Source of the DNA: a virus
Direction: 5' to 3' (one strand)
Virus record (IMG/VR): IMGVR_UViG_3300035687_000002
Coordinates: 1 to 64,000 of that record
Length of the DNA: 64,000 bases
Positions 7,371 through 16,021 of this stretch are shown here, one piece after another (position 1 is the first letter of the stretch; each line of letters opens with the position of its first letter). Under the pieces are notes generated by a model. It ran no database searches. It worked only from the letters and a program-made list of their open reading frames with translations, and was not told the origin of the DNA. A program made the translations under genes and the position numbers.

Positions 7371-7403
7371 AAAAAGCCTCTGCAGAAATGTAGAGGCTTT
7401 TTT
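7371..7403 (+). terminator. Rho-independent terminator
   Basis: AAAAAGCCTCT and AGAGGCTTTTT pair across a GCAGAAATGT loop, then a T run. It closes the tRNA/PTH2 region. Confidence 0.85.
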
Positions 7404-7423
7404 ATTACTTAAAAATTAACAGA

Positions 7424-7639
7424 ATGGCAGAGTATGCAGAACATTTGGTTGTTGAACAACTAGGGAAAAAGCACGATTTACGTGTGGTAGGAAACACAAT
7501 TCAGGAATTACTACCACCAGCATCAAAAGGTGATATTGGCAAGAAGAGTAGAGGTAAAATTGACTTCCTTAAGAAGTTCAAAGGTTACAGATTTACCTAT
7601 GTTGACAGTTTTAATGTCAGCTACACCCGTAAAAATTAA
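7424..7639 (+). CDS. Hypothetical protein, 71 aa
   Basis: First gene after the terminator. A helical N terminus (AEHLVVEQLGKKHDL) is followed by a basic, beta-rich end (KGYRFTYVDSF). The next gene starts three bases after the stop. Not recognised. Confidence 0.6.
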   Translation: MAEYAEHLVVEQLGKKHDLRVVGNTIQELLPPASKGDIGKKSRGKIDFLKKFKGYRFTYVDSFNVSYTRKN

Positions 7640-7642
7640 CAT

Positions 7643-8098
7643 ATGGACCAACAAATTGTCTCGAAAGAGACACTGATTAATGGTATTAGAGAAGCCATTA
7701 CTCATGTTAACAGAAATCTCTATGAATGGACAAGAGGTATCAAAAAAGGTAAAATTCAACTTACCTTCTCTCATTCAGAAATAACCGGATTAGCTCGTAA
7801 TTGGATTGTCCGTCTACTACGAGGGGTAATTGGATACAGAGAGGCTGATATGATATTCAGAGGTATGGTCGTAAATGTAGACTCTGAAGAAGCATATATT
7901 TCAGGTATTTTTCTGTCTTCCAGTGGAGAATATTATAAGATTTATAATACAGTAGCTGAAGTGTTACGTTTTATGAATTATGAATCCTTGAAATATAACC
8001 CAAATGACTACAAGGAACTGGGATATTCAGAAAAGAAGCTTGAATTTGACCCATTCTTCTTTGTATCATTCTCAGCAATTGATTCTATCAAATTTTAA
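7643..8098 (+). CDS. Hypothetical protein, 151 aa
   Basis: A mixed alpha/beta protein in tight operon order. Contains GYREADMIFRGMVVNVD followed by a strand-rich region and an acidic, aromatic tail (FDPFFFVSF). No membrane segment or catalytic motif that I can identify. Confidence 0.6.
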   Translation: MDQQIVSKETLINGIREAITHVNRNLYEWTRGIKKGKIQLTFSHSEITGLARNWIVRLLRGVIGYREADMIFRGMVVNVDSEEAYISGIFLSSSGEYYKIYNTVAEVLRFMNYESLKYNPNDYKELGYSEKKLEFDPFFFVSFSAIDSIKF

Positions 8099-8107
8099 AA
8101 CTATAAC

Positions 8108-8554
8108 ATGTCAGACACAACCGAAGACCTGAAAGAAGGTCAACAACTAGAGTCCGAACAGGACAAAAAGGACAAAATTTCCAAAAATCATGCAGCTGCG
8201 TTGGATTTTGTCAAAACACTCTTAGGAGGAGATGAAGCCTTACTTCCTCGAAAGAGTCTTGGAACAGAGGGAACAGCTAATGTTGTTGCTCTCCTTTTCA
8301 AAGATGAACAGGAAGAATTTGAAAAGAAAGCTCTTGAAGAGCTAAAAACCCTTCTCAAAAAGTATTTCTTATTCATGGATGAAATGAGTAAGGCTAAGAA
8401 AGAGCTGGAACAAAAGGAACAGCAGAAAAAGAAAGAGTTTACTGAAGCAGTGAACAATTTCAAGAAAACTATCTCCGAAAGGGATGTAAGGAACGAAGGG
8501 TACGCTGAAGCACTTAAGAGTGCTAAGGAGGAGTTGGCAAAGGACAAAGAATAA
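8108..8554 (+). CDS. Charged coiled-coil protein, 148 aa
   Basis: Very rich in K, E and Q, with heptad-like patterning from about residue 60 onward (ELKTLLKKYF, KKELEQKEQQKKK). Likely a long helical cytoplasmic protein, perhaps a scaffold or partner of the membrane proteins downstream. Low complexity limits any family call. Confidence 0.6.
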   Translation: MSDTTEDLKEGQQLESEQDKKDKISKNHAAALDFVKTLLGGDEALLPRKSLGTEGTANVVALLFKDEQEEFEKKALEELKTLLKKYFLFMDEMSKAKKELEQKEQQKKKEFTEAVNNFKKTISERDVRNEGYAEALKSAKEELAKDKE

Positions 8555-8585
8555 CTAATTTGACTCACTTAAAACTGAAAAAAGA

Positions 8586-8840
8586 ATGAAGACTCCCAGA
8601 TTAATTGCCTCGGCAAAACCCGGTGTTCATGAAGTTAAAATCTTCAATTGTTACATTAAGAAAAGTGGCTATGTAAAGCCCACTCACATGTATCGTGTCA
8701 GTAAATTTAAGTACGCCCGAGTCAGAAAAGCCATATTCGAAGAACAACCAACCGAAAAAGCTTTCATATCAGCTGTATTAACTATAGCTCATAAAACATT
8801 GAGAGCAAATCTTGAACAATTTAATTTAGAAAACACATGA
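8586..8840 (+). CDS. Hypothetical protein, 84 aa
   Basis: Basic protein (CYIKKSGYVKPTHMYRV) overlapping the next gene by four bases. No family recognised; translation is probably coupled to the Ppx-like gene. Confidence 0.6.
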   Translation: MKTPRLIASAKPGVHEVKIFNCYIKKSGYVKPTHMYRVSKFKYARVRKAIFEEQPTEKAFISAVLTIAHKTLRANLEQFNLENT

Positions 8841-9814
8841 CAAAGAAAAGCCTTCCTATTATATTAGGAATAATATTTCTAGGACTTGTAGGATACAAGT
8901 TCTATGATTACAAGCACCCGAAACCAGTAGTAGCTCATCCAACGGAACAAACCGTGAGCACAAAGGACGGGACAGCAACTACAGAACCAGCCTCTAATCC
9001 AAAAGGTTCTTCCATTAATGTAACCACTGAAGTACCTATCAACGGTGTCTACAAAGGTGTTATTGAAGTTGGAGCTTCCGGCTTCAATTCTTTCGTTATC
9101 AATATGGATGCCAATAAGAATTGGGAACTCGTAAGTAAGGAATTTGGAAAATCACTTGCTTATGAAGGCTTTATAACAGAAGAAGATGTGAAAAAAGGAT
9201 TGAAGGATTATATCTCCTCTATCTCAACCAAAGGGGTTGCTGGGAGAAATATTCATTTTGTAATGTCCTCTGGAGCACTTAAGAATGAGAAGACAAAGCT
9301 GATAGCCTCTGCCATTGAAAAGATGGGTTATGTGGTAAATCGAGTTACTCCAGAGCAAGAAGGTAAATACGCTCTAAAGGCACTTTTACCTAAGGCTTAT
9401 TTTGATAATTCTTTTGTGGTTGATATTGGAAGTGGAAATACCAAAATTTCGTGGTATGAAAACGGAAAATCCAGAACAATTGAATGCTCAGGTGCCAAAT
9501 ATTATCAGGATGGTAAGAAAGATGCAGATGTATATAATGAAATTGTAGAAGCATTACAAAGTATACCTGTACCCAAAAGGGAAAACTGCTTCATTATTGG
9601 AGGAGTACCCTTTCAACTGGCGAGTAAGGTAAGAACTGGTAATGAAAGATTTACTTTGTTGAAACCCTCTGATTTTTATAGTGCCGGAGATGATGTAAAA
9701 CTTCGTTCAGGATTAAATATTTACCGAGGATTGGAGGATGGAACTAAATGTAATACCTTCATATTCGATTGGGATGCCAACTTCACCGTTGGATTTTTAT
9801 TAAATCTAAACTAA
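8837..9814 (+). CDS. Membrane-anchored Ppx/GppA- or actin-fold ATPase-like protein
   Basis: A 325-aa protein with one N-terminal membrane helix (LPIILGIIFLGLVGYKFY), a Pro/Thr/Ser-rich linker (about residues 30-70), then an actin/ASKHA-type domain: first phosphate loop GVIEVGASGFNSFVI, a middle EQEGKYALKAL block and second loop FVVDIGSGNTKISWY, then IIGGVP. This order fits Ppx/GppA exopolyphosphatase/(p)ppGpp phosphatases best, though ParM-type filaments are possible. A membrane anchor is unusual for either. The next gene also encodes a membrane protein, suggesting a joint complex. Confidence 0.55.
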   Translation: MTKKSLPIILGIIFLGLVGYKFYDYKHPKPVVAHPTEQTVSTKDGTATTEPASNPKGSSINVTTEVPINGVYKGVIEVGASGFNSFVINMDANKNWELVSKEFGKSLAYEGFITEEDVKKGLKDYISSISTKGVAGRNIHFVMSSGALKNEKTKLIASAIEKMGYVVNRVTPEQEGKYALKALLPKAYFDNSFVVDIGSGNTKISWYENGKSRTIECSGAKYYQDGKKDADVYNEIVEALQSIPVPKRENCFIIGGVPFQLASKVRTGNERFTLLKPSDFYSAGDDVKLRSGLNIYRGLEDGTKCNTFIFDWDANFTVGFLLNLN

Positions 9815-9818
9815 TAAC

Positions 9819-10670
9819 ATGCTAAACGTAAAATCAGCGGATTTAACCAATCCGTTTCAGAAAGGTGTAGCTCTTCTAATGGTTGGTGCTGTTTTGGTGA
9901 TTCTGTGGTTCCTTTTACCACCACTTATCACAATATTTGCTAACATTTGGATACTTATAGCACTTGCAGTTCCGATGCTCTTCCTGATATATAGTTATGA
10001 AGCTTTTTGGAGCCTATTCAAACGATTATCATGGAATATGACGAAGAAAATGATATCTTCTGATAAGCTTTGGTATCTTTGGCAAGGTTATAATTACCTC
10101 TTAGGTGAGAATGACAAAATGGCACAGGACCTTAAAGCCATAACAGCTTCACGTATTCAATCTCAGAAAACACTTCAGTCAATAGCTTCTGATGCTACTA
10201 CAGCTTCAAAACTCCATGAACTGGAGACTAATCCTACTCAAAGGAGGGTTCTGGAAGTTAAAGTGAAAATGCTTGACCAACAGTTTAAGAACATTGAACC
10301 AAAGGTTTTAGCTGCTGAGCAACTGGAGAAAGATTTGATTGACTACTATGAAAACAGAGTAGCTGATACACAGATTCTCAAAATAAACTTGGATGGCAAA
10401 GCTCAGGAGTACGAACTGTACAAGCAAATGGCTAAAGCTACAGCCAATGCTTCAAATTGGATGAAAAACTCTACTGAGATGGTAGCATTTAATGAGTCAT
10501 TGAAGCAAATTGATGCTTCTCTTGATTCATATACTGCTGATATTGAAGATTTTAGGAGAAATGTTCTTCCTAAGATGAGTAGTAATTCAACAGAGAGAAC
10601 CTTGAATGCTCAGGAAGGTGCTGCCTTAATTGAACAGTACAAGAAATCAAGATTGTCAATTGCAAATTAA
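9819..10670 (+). CDS. Membrane protein with long helical domain, 283 aa
   Basis: Two adjacent membrane helices near residues 17-60 (ALLMVGAVLVILWFLLPP, ILIALAVPMLFLIY) are followed by about 200 residues of helix with PspA/IM30-like coiled-coil character. Five bases follow the Ppx-like gene, so the two are probably co-translated and may form one membrane complex. Function unknown. Confidence 0.6.
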   Translation: MLNVKSADLTNPFQKGVALLMVGAVLVILWFLLPPLITIFANIWILIALAVPMLFLIYSYEAFWSLFKRLSWNMTKKMISSDKLWYLWQGYNYLLGENDKMAQDLKAITASRIQSQKTLQSIASDATTASKLHELETNPTQRRVLEVKVKMLDQQFKNIEPKVLAAEQLEKDLIDYYENRVADTQILKINLDGKAQEYELYKQMAKATANASNWMKNSTEMVAFNESLKQIDASLDSYTADIEDFRRNVLPKMSSNSTERTLNAQEGAALIEQYKKSRLSIAN

Positions 10671-10675
10671 TTATT

Positions 10676-10852
10676 ATGAATGAGACCGTTGAAATGCTAA
10701 CAGAGATTTTATCAAGTATTACTGATAGTCCAAGGATTGCAGAACTGCAGGCAAAATATGCCAAGCAACTGCTTGATTTCTTTATGGCTCAAGGTTTTAC
10801 CAGAGAAGAGGCTCTACAGTTGATAATTGCATCACAGCAAAAATTAAGATAA
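10676..10852 (+). CDS. Small helical protein, 58 aa
   Basis: ATG 10676 to TAA 10850, overlapping the next ATG by one base (TAATG). Sequence such as AKQLLDFFMAQGFTREEALQL looks like a UBA-type three-helix fold. Family not recognised. Confidence 0.6.
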   Translation: MNETVEMLTEILSSITDSPRIAELQAKYAKQLLDFFMAQGFTREEALQLIIASQQKLR

Positions 10853-11163
10853 TGAGCAACACACTTTATGTACATGTTAATAATCATGTAAACCGTAAAT
10901 CCTACCGGAAAATGACTGGTAGAGAACGAAAACAAACCCAACCAAGCTACACCGTTGCTGGTGTCTTGGAGGGAGATACAATAACATTCGGAATAGCTGT
11001 TTGTAGCAGAGAAGATTCTTTCTCTAAAGAGACAGGTAGGAAGTTGGCTTTAAAGAACCTTGATATCAAAACAAAAGTAACTCTTTCTGACCATGTTGTT
11101 AAAAATATGGGAATTGGGAAATATTTTGTGGCAAAAGCCAAAAGATTGATAGAAAAGGGCTAA
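10852..11163 (+). CDS. Conserved phage hypothetical protein, 103 aa
   Basis: Starts in the stop of the previous gene. Basic N terminus (NRKSYRKMTGRERK), then YTVAGVLEGDTITFGIAVCS and a C-terminal helix. I recall similar proteins in Bacteroidota phages with no known role. A long structured non-coding region follows. Confidence 0.6.
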   Translation: MSNTLYVHVNNHVNRKSYRKMTGRERKQTQPSYTVAGVLEGDTITFGIAVCSREDSFSKETGRKLALKNLDIKTKVTLSDHVVKNMGIGKYFVAKAKRLIEKG

Positions 11164-11168
11164 ATTTG

Positions 11169-11577
11169 CTAAACAGGAGCAATAGATAGATATGTTATGA
11201 CGTGATTCCGAAGTAATTCTTGACACATGTAACAGTTGACCTGAGTATGAGTAATAGAGATTAAATCCTTTGGGATTAGAACGAGCCTCTTAATACAATA
11301 ATACTAAAAGCTATAGTCGGAAAACATTGACACGACTCTAAATAAGAATATTCGATGAAAGTCGAAATGTGTTGCTATCCTTGAGAAAGATAGGACTGAA
11401 CAGACGCTATGAATGAATAGTATGCTCCTTTGGAGTAGATTCAACAGTACAGACAACACAAATGAGTTCTCAGCAAGTAGTTATCATTCGCACTCAGAAA
11501 TGGGTGGCTGTGGTGGAGGTAGGCTCGGATAACTATGTGACCCCAACCCATTTAGGTGCGAATCCTACTAGGTTTAG
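11169..11577 (+). ncRNA. Large structured non-coding region, about 410 nt
   Basis: No convincing frame spans 11164-11616. The stretch is dense in local hairpins: AATCC/GGATT (near 11265), TAGTCG/CGACT (near 11315-11340), TTCGA/TCGAA (near 11352), CTATC/GATAG (near 11377), CTCC/GGAG (near 11428) and AAATGGGT/ACCCATTT (near 11498-11552). A T-arm-like AGGTGCGAATCCT sits at its 3' end. CTAAAC (11169) can pair with GTTTAG (11572), closing the whole region. It may be a large ornate RNA of the ROOL/GOLLD kind (which are found near phage tRNAs), or decayed tRNA genes. No group I intron core is obvious. Confidence 0.45.
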
Positions 11578-11616
11578 TTAACAGGAGGGTGCTAATCTTT
11601 AAACAAATAAATATTT

Positions 11617-12090
11617 ATGAAAAAGGTTTTAGTAGGATTAACGCTTATTTGCTTGTCATTGACAGCAATGGCACAAACAAAGAAGTTAGACGTACCACAA
11701 TTGTACGTAACTGCTTCAGTTTCACCTTTATTAACATCTGGCACTTTTGACAACAAATCATTAGCTTCCGGGGAATTAGGTATTAAGGTGAAAAAAGTGA
11801 AATTTGGTGTAGCAGTTGGCTCAACTTCTCTGTCAAAAGGGAATTGTTACACCACAGTAAGAGTTACGCCTACCCTTTGGGAAAGTGGCAATTTTTCAGT
11901 GAATGGCTCACTGGGAGGTGGAATTGTTTGGACCAGCAGGAACTTCATGACAGAGTATGGAGCTTCAGTTGGTTATAACATTGCCAAGAACCTTCAGCTA
12001 TCAGCTGGACTTGGTGGGTTTTACTTTACAGGTTCAACCACATCAGGAAGTGTTCCCTTTGCAACATCGGGGCTTACTTTTAGCTTCTAA
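11617..12090 (+). CDS. Secreted outer-membrane beta-barrel-like protein, 157 aa
   Basis: A clear signal peptide (MKKVLVGLTLICLSLTAMAQ, cleavage after AQ) is followed by short amphipathic strands rich in G, S, T and aromatic residues, ending in a terminal FSF, typical of outer-membrane barrels. Such a protein on a phage could change the host surface, for example superinfection exclusion; that role is inference. A terminator follows. Confidence 0.7.
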   Translation: MKKVLVGLTLICLSLTAMAQTKKLDVPQLYVTASVSPLLTSGTFDNKSLASGELGIKVKKVKFGVAVGSTSLSKGNCYTTVRVTPTLWESGNFSVNGSLGGGIVWTSRNFMTEYGASVGYNIAKNLQLSAGLGGFYFTGSTTSGSVPFATSGLTFSF

Positions 12091-12101
12091 ATTATTAAAT
12101 G

Positions 12102-12131
12102 AGGAGGTTCACAATCGTGGACCTCCTTTTT
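12102..12131 (+). terminator. Rho-independent terminator
   Basis: AGGAGGTTC-type arm pairs with GGACCTCCT across a short CACAATCGT region, followed by five T and A-rich sequence. Confidence 0.8.
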
Positions 12132-12142
12132 AAATTGAAATT

Positions 12143-12529
12143 ATGGATAAAAGAAATCCCTATAGCTTTCAGGATAGAGTGAGAATGATACGTAATGTCT
12201 TTACCAGAGAAAGGGTGATAATCCATAAATTGATGGATATCCCTAAAAGCAATGAAAAATGGAGTCAAAGTATTGATTATATTGCTTCTCTATATACTGA
12301 CCCAATCCTACTTCACTCTAGAGACAGTTTTAAACCTCATTATCTTGGTAAATATCCTCTAAAAGAAGTTCCTGAGCTTGAGGGTTACTCAGGTACAAGA
12401 TTACGTGAAGAAATTGATGACCGTTGGGATTGCAATGGAGACTCACCAGATGGCAAATGTGACTATCATGAAGATGATACAGAGCAAGATTCCTGCATTT
12501 ATTGTGGACAACCAGAAGAAAGAAAATAA
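12143..12529 (+). CDS. NMN-adenylyltransferase-like C-terminal fragment, 128 aa
   Basis: RNPYSFQDRVRMIRNVF resembles the N-PFSFEER-MI block of NadM-type NMN adenylyltransferases, and GYSGTRLREEI resembles their ISGTxIRE motif. The N-terminal GxFxxxHxGH nucleotide-binding motif is absent, and an in-frame TAA upstream leaves no room for it. The C terminus carries cysteine pairs (CNG, KCDYH, CIYCG) that may bind zinc. So this is either a truncated NMNAT or another nucleotidyltransferase relative, of interest beside the NAD+ genes at 21-27 kb. Confidence 0.45.
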   Translation: MDKRNPYSFQDRVRMIRNVFTRERVIIHKLMDIPKSNEKWSQSIDYIASLYTDPILLHSRDSFKPHYLGKYPLKEVPELEGYSGTRLREEIDDRWDCNGDSPDGKCDYHEDDTEQDSCIYCGQPEERK

Positions 12530-12531
12530 CT

Positions 12532-13158
12532 ATGAAAGACATTGAAATCAAAGAAACCTGCTATAAAGGTACCCGAATCCTCTTTGGCAACAGAAAACGA
12601 GACTTTATTGAACAATCAGTTCAAAGACTCATTACGGAAGGATTCACAGAAATGTCGATTCCAATAATTCAGCTTCAGGAGACCTTTAAAGGAAAAGTAG
12701 GAGAGGAAAACAACAATCTCATGTTCAATTTTCAAGACAGAGGAGGAAGAGATATATGTTTGGCTCCAGAATATACGGCAATAGTCCAAAAACTTGCGTC
12801 TACAACTTTCAAACATAAAAAGGACGTCAAATTATTCTACATTCAGGAATGTTTCAGAGGAGAACGACCTCAATCTGGAAGATATCGTCAATTTACTCAA
12901 TTAGGGGTTGAAATACTTAACCCTACAAAAGATTACCTTGGATATCTGAAGGATTTAGCTGTAAGCCTTTATAAGAGCATTCCGGGCTCATTTGAGCTTA
13001 GAAGTGATGTAAAGAGAGGTTTGGATTACTACAAGGACGGAAAGGGCTTTGAAATAAGCTGTAATAACTTAGGTGCTCAAAAACAGGTATGTGGAGGAGG
13101 AGAATATAAAGGAGGAGTCGGATTTGCTTTTGGAGTTGATAGATTGTTATTATTATAA
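12532..13158 (+). CDS. Mini class II aminoacyl-tRNA synthetase, HisRS/HisZ-like
   Basis: A 208-aa protein covering just a class II catalytic core: motif 2 FRGERPQSGRYRQF, the histidine-site block RGLDYYKDGKGFEI and motif 3 FAFGVDRLLLL. These are HisRS/HisZ hallmarks. Normal HisRS is about 420 aa with an anticodon-binding domain, which is missing here. It might charge a phage tRNA or tRNA-like RNA without anticodon reading, act as a HisZ-like allosteric subunit, or bind other RNA. A His-like tRNA-mimic lies at 118-242. Confidence 0.75.
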   Translation: MKDIEIKETCYKGTRILFGNRKRDFIEQSVQRLITEGFTEMSIPIIQLQETFKGKVGEENNNLMFNFQDRGGRDICLAPEYTAIVQKLASTTFKHKKDVKLFYIQECFRGERPQSGRYRQFTQLGVEILNPTKDYLGYLKDLAVSLYKSIPGSFELRSDVKRGLDYYKDGKGFEISCNNLGAQKQVCGGGEYKGGVGFAFGVDRLLLL

Positions 13159-13168
13159 ATTATATAAT

Positions 13169-13516
13169 ATGAATAGACGTAATTTTTTAGCTGGATTATT
13201 TGTATTACCTTTAATAGGTAAACTTATTCCAGCATCAGCTGAGGTGACCAAAAGAGTTCCTCGTAAATGGGTACCGAAAGATATAGTTCCAAATCTTATT
13301 GTTACCAGAATGGACAACTTTTGTACTATAATAAAATTCGACTCAAAAGAGCAAGGGTTTTATATGACTAAAGTAGATGGCTTAAGCATGGACGTAATGG
13401 AACGAAATAACTGGAATAAAGCCAAAAGACTTACTAGAGAAGAAGTATGTGAGTATTTAAACTGTCCTTCTAATGCTGGAGGTCATTACTTAACCCCTAA
13501 CTTTAATGGAAGATGA
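13169..13516 (+). CDS. Exported protein with twin-arginine signal, 115 aa
   Basis: Begins MNRRNFLAGLFVLPLIG with cleavage near PASA, a good Tat signal (RRNFL). The rest is small and soluble (KWVPKDIVPNL, FYMTKVDGL, CEYLNCPSNAGG). Tat export implies folding, perhaps with a cofactor, before crossing the inner membrane. ATG 13169 is chosen because the longer frame overlaps the HisRS-like gene. Function unknown. Confidence 0.65.
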   Translation: MNRRNFLAGLFVLPLIGKLIPASAEVTKRVPRKWVPKDIVPNLIVTRMDNFCTIIKFDSKEQGFYMTKVDGLSMDVMERNNWNKAKRLTREEVCEYLNCPSNAGGHYLTPNFNGR

Positions 13517-13914
13517 CAGAAGAGTTCAGAAATGTTGCGGAGATATATTTATCTCGTACAGCAAAACCTCTTGATGTTGAGGAACATACCTATAGAAATT
13601 GTAAGGTATGGACTTTTAGAAGGGTAGTTCAGAGATGGAGACCAACAGCAGCAGGATTATCATGGTATAGAGAGAATAACAAGTTACATGATAAATCATA
13701 TAATGATATACCAAGTGAATTCAGAGAATTCTATATACATGAGTTTTGGACAGCAATCTCTGACTATTTCATAAAATACAGTTGTGAGTTTGAGGACCAT
13801 CCACATAATGAAATAGGAGTTTCTTATGATAGAGAGGAGATTACATATAGAATTCACAACTATATTGATAATCACTATGCAGAAAAAGTATTATCAACGG
13901 AAGATATTCCTTAA
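13513..13914 (+). CDS. Hypothetical protein, 133 aa
   Basis: Overlaps the Tat-signal gene by four bases. Acidic and aromatic (WRPTAAGLSWYRENN, FYIHEFWTAISDYF). No motif recognised. About 54 bases separate it from the polymerase gene. Confidence 0.6.
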   Translation: MTEEFRNVAEIYLSRTAKPLDVEEHTYRNCKVWTFRRVVQRWRPTAAGLSWYRENNKLHDKSYNDIPSEFREFYIHEFWTAISDYFIKYSCEFEDHPHNEIGVSYDREEITYRIHNYIDNHYAEKVLSTEDIP

Positions 13915-13968
13915 GTGGCCTTGTCAGCCCTCGGGTACGATATTGTATCAGCATGATAACACATAGAC

Positions 13969-16020
13969 ATGTTAATTGCACATAACACAGACAAAAAGAT
14001 TGGTATTTGTGATATTGAGACCATGGTTGAACTATTCGACGCAGGTTTCTACAATCCAGATACCAAAGAATGGCACGAATTTCAAGTGTCAAAGTACAAG
14101 AATGAGCTTTTCGAGTTCGTTAAGCATTACACCTCTGGAGAATATGATTATTTAGTTACGTTCAACGGAATCAACTTTGACCAACAGGTCATGGAATATA
14201 TAGTTGATAATCATCAGAAATGGTTTGATTTGGAAAATCTCCAGATTTGTAAGAAAATCTCTGATTACGCTCAAAAGGTAATTGAAGATAGTAATTATGG
14301 CTTATTTCCAGCCTGTAAAGAACACCAATTCACAATTCCACCTTTAGATGTGTTCAAAATCCTTCACTTTGATAATGAGGCCAGAAGAACATCATTGAAA
14401 TGGTGTGCCTTTATACTGAACATGGACGTGGAAGAAATGCCAATTCATCACACAAGGCTGGGATTAACAGAAGAAGATGTGCAATTGATTCAGAATTACC
14501 GTCGTAATGACGTAGAAGTTACTGAAGGAGTATTTAATCTCATATTAGGAAATGTTGACCTACCTGAGCTTAAGGATTACAAAGGTAAAAACAAGATTCA
14601 GGACCGTTTTGATGTTCAGAAAGAAACAGGTATGCAATGCTTGAATTGGAGTGACGTTAAGATTGGTGAAGAATGGAACAAATTGAACTATATCAAAGAG
14701 GAAAGAATAGCTGATGAGAAGAGTATCTTCCCAAAGAAGGTTGTTTATCCTTATGGTAAAAAGTTTAAGGAGTTCTTTCCTAAGAGTATGAAATTTACTA
14801 CTCCAAAGCTTAAGAAATTCATAAAAGAACTTGGAGAAACCTTTGTATTAGCTGAAAAGCAGGAGTTTCCTATTACTATTGGAAATACTGTTTACACAGT
14901 TGCTAAAGGAGGATTGCACTCAAATGAGAAGAATAGAAAGCTCAAAGCTTTGATTGGCTACCTCTTGAGAGATGCTGACGTTGGTGGTCAATATCCAAAT
15001 TTCATCATTAAAGAACCAGTTTGTCCTCCACACTTGAAGATTACTATCATTAAGATTGCTGATAGGAATGTAAAGAATAGGTCAGTTTACAAAAAGGAAG
15101 CTAATAGACTTAAAGCAGAGGGTAAGCATGATGAAGCAAGACCTTTGATGGGATTGCAGGAAATGCTTAAACTTTGTAATAATGGTGGTCTCTTTGGTAA
15201 GCTAGGACAGAAAGGTTCATTCCTTGAATACCCGGAAGGTTTGCTGAGGGTTTGTATGGGCAATGAGATTGAGATTTTGATGCTCATTGAAATGATGGAA
15301 GAAGCTGGTTTTCAAGTAGTTAGTGGAAACACTGATGGTATTGTAACTATGTTTCCAAAGGATAAAGAGCCTTTGTACAATGAAATTTGTGCTAAGTGGG
15401 AAACTCAGGTAGGAAACTTTGAGAATGGTAAGCTAGAATATGTTGATTTTGAAGGTTTATGGCAGGATTCTATTAACTCCTACATTGGCAAAAAGAAAGA
15501 TGGAGGTGTTAAGAAGAAAGGTAGATTCATGACTGAATTTGAAATCAACAAAAATAAATCTGCTAGAATTATTCCATTGGCTCTAGAGGCATACTTTATA
15601 GAAGGAAAGAGTCCGGAAGCTTTTATTAGGGAGCATAAAAATATCTTTGATTTCTGTATAGCTAAAAAAGCATCTGGTAAAATGCACTATGAAGAACAAT
15701 GGAGTGATGAAACAGGGGTAACAAAGAAAGTACATAAGAAATTAGTACGATATTTCCTTTCAACTAAAGGCTCAGTCCTTTGGAAAAGAGGCTATAACAA
15801 CTTTGGAAAAGCAATGAATAATCATGTCAACGCTCCTAATTTACTTGGACAACCTTTAATAACCTACTTTAACAAGTTTTTTACATCAGAGAACTATCAT
15901 ATTGATTATGACCAGTATATTCTGGAAGTCTTAGAACGTATAGACTCTCTTGAGAAGAGTAAGAAGGCAAAAGCATTTGTAGAGTCACTTTCAGGAACAC
16001 AACAATTAACATTATTTTAA
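13969..16020 (+). CDS. Family B DNA polymerase with 3'-5' exonuclease
   Basis: 683 aa. The exonuclease motifs are visible: Exo I ICDIETM at the start, Exo II FNGINFD (about residue 67), Exo III YRRNDVEVTE (about 180). Polymerase motif A is RDADVGGQYPNF (about 340), motif B is KLCNNGGLFGKLGQ (about 400) and motif C is GNTDGI (about 450). These motifs vary from the usual SLYPS and YGDTDS, as in some Bacteroidota phages. It is the likely replicative polymerase, with the primase and helicase at 30-39 kb. Shorter than most family B enzymes because it lacks an N-terminal domain. Confidence 0.9.
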   Translation: MLIAHNTDKKIGICDIETMVELFDAGFYNPDTKEWHEFQVSKYKNELFEFVKHYTSGEYDYLVTFNGINFDQQVMEYIVDNHQKWFDLENLQICKKISDYAQKVIEDSNYGLFPACKEHQFTIPPLDVFKILHFDNEARRTSLKWCAFILNMDVEEMPIHHTRLGLTEEDVQLIQNYRRNDVEVTEGVFNLILGNVDLPELKDYKGKNKIQDRFDVQKETGMQCLNWSDVKIGEEWNKLNYIKEERIADEKSIFPKKVVYPYGKKFKEFFPKSMKFTTPKLKKFIKELGETFVLAEKQEFPITIGNTVYTVAKGGLHSNEKNRKLKALIGYLLRDADVGGQYPNFIIKEPVCPPHLKITIIKIADRNVKNRSVYKKEANRLKAEGKHDEARPLMGLQEMLKLCNNGGLFGKLGQKGSFLEYPEGLLRVCMGNEIEILMLIEMMEEAGFQVVSGNTDGIVTMFPKDKEPLYNEICAKWETQVGNFENGKLEYVDFEGLWQDSINSYIGKKKDGGVKKKGRFMTEFEINKNKSARIIPLALEAYFIEGKSPEAFIREHKNIFDFCIAKKASGKMHYEEQWSDETGVTKKVHKKLVRYFLSTKGSVLWKRGYNNFGKAMNNHVNAPNLLGQPLITYFNKFFTSENYHIDYDQYILEVLERIDSLEKSKKAKAFVESLSGTQQLTLF

Positions 16021-16021
16021 A

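Noticed and set aside
11169-11577. Group I intron in the 410-nt region
   Set aside because: TATAGTCG recalls a P7 strand, but no matching partner, no P4-P6 segment and no split gene on either side was found.
11556-11750. A 64-codon frame at the end of the structured region
   Set aside because: It overlaps the signal peptide of the outer-membrane-like protein in another frame and has no coding character.
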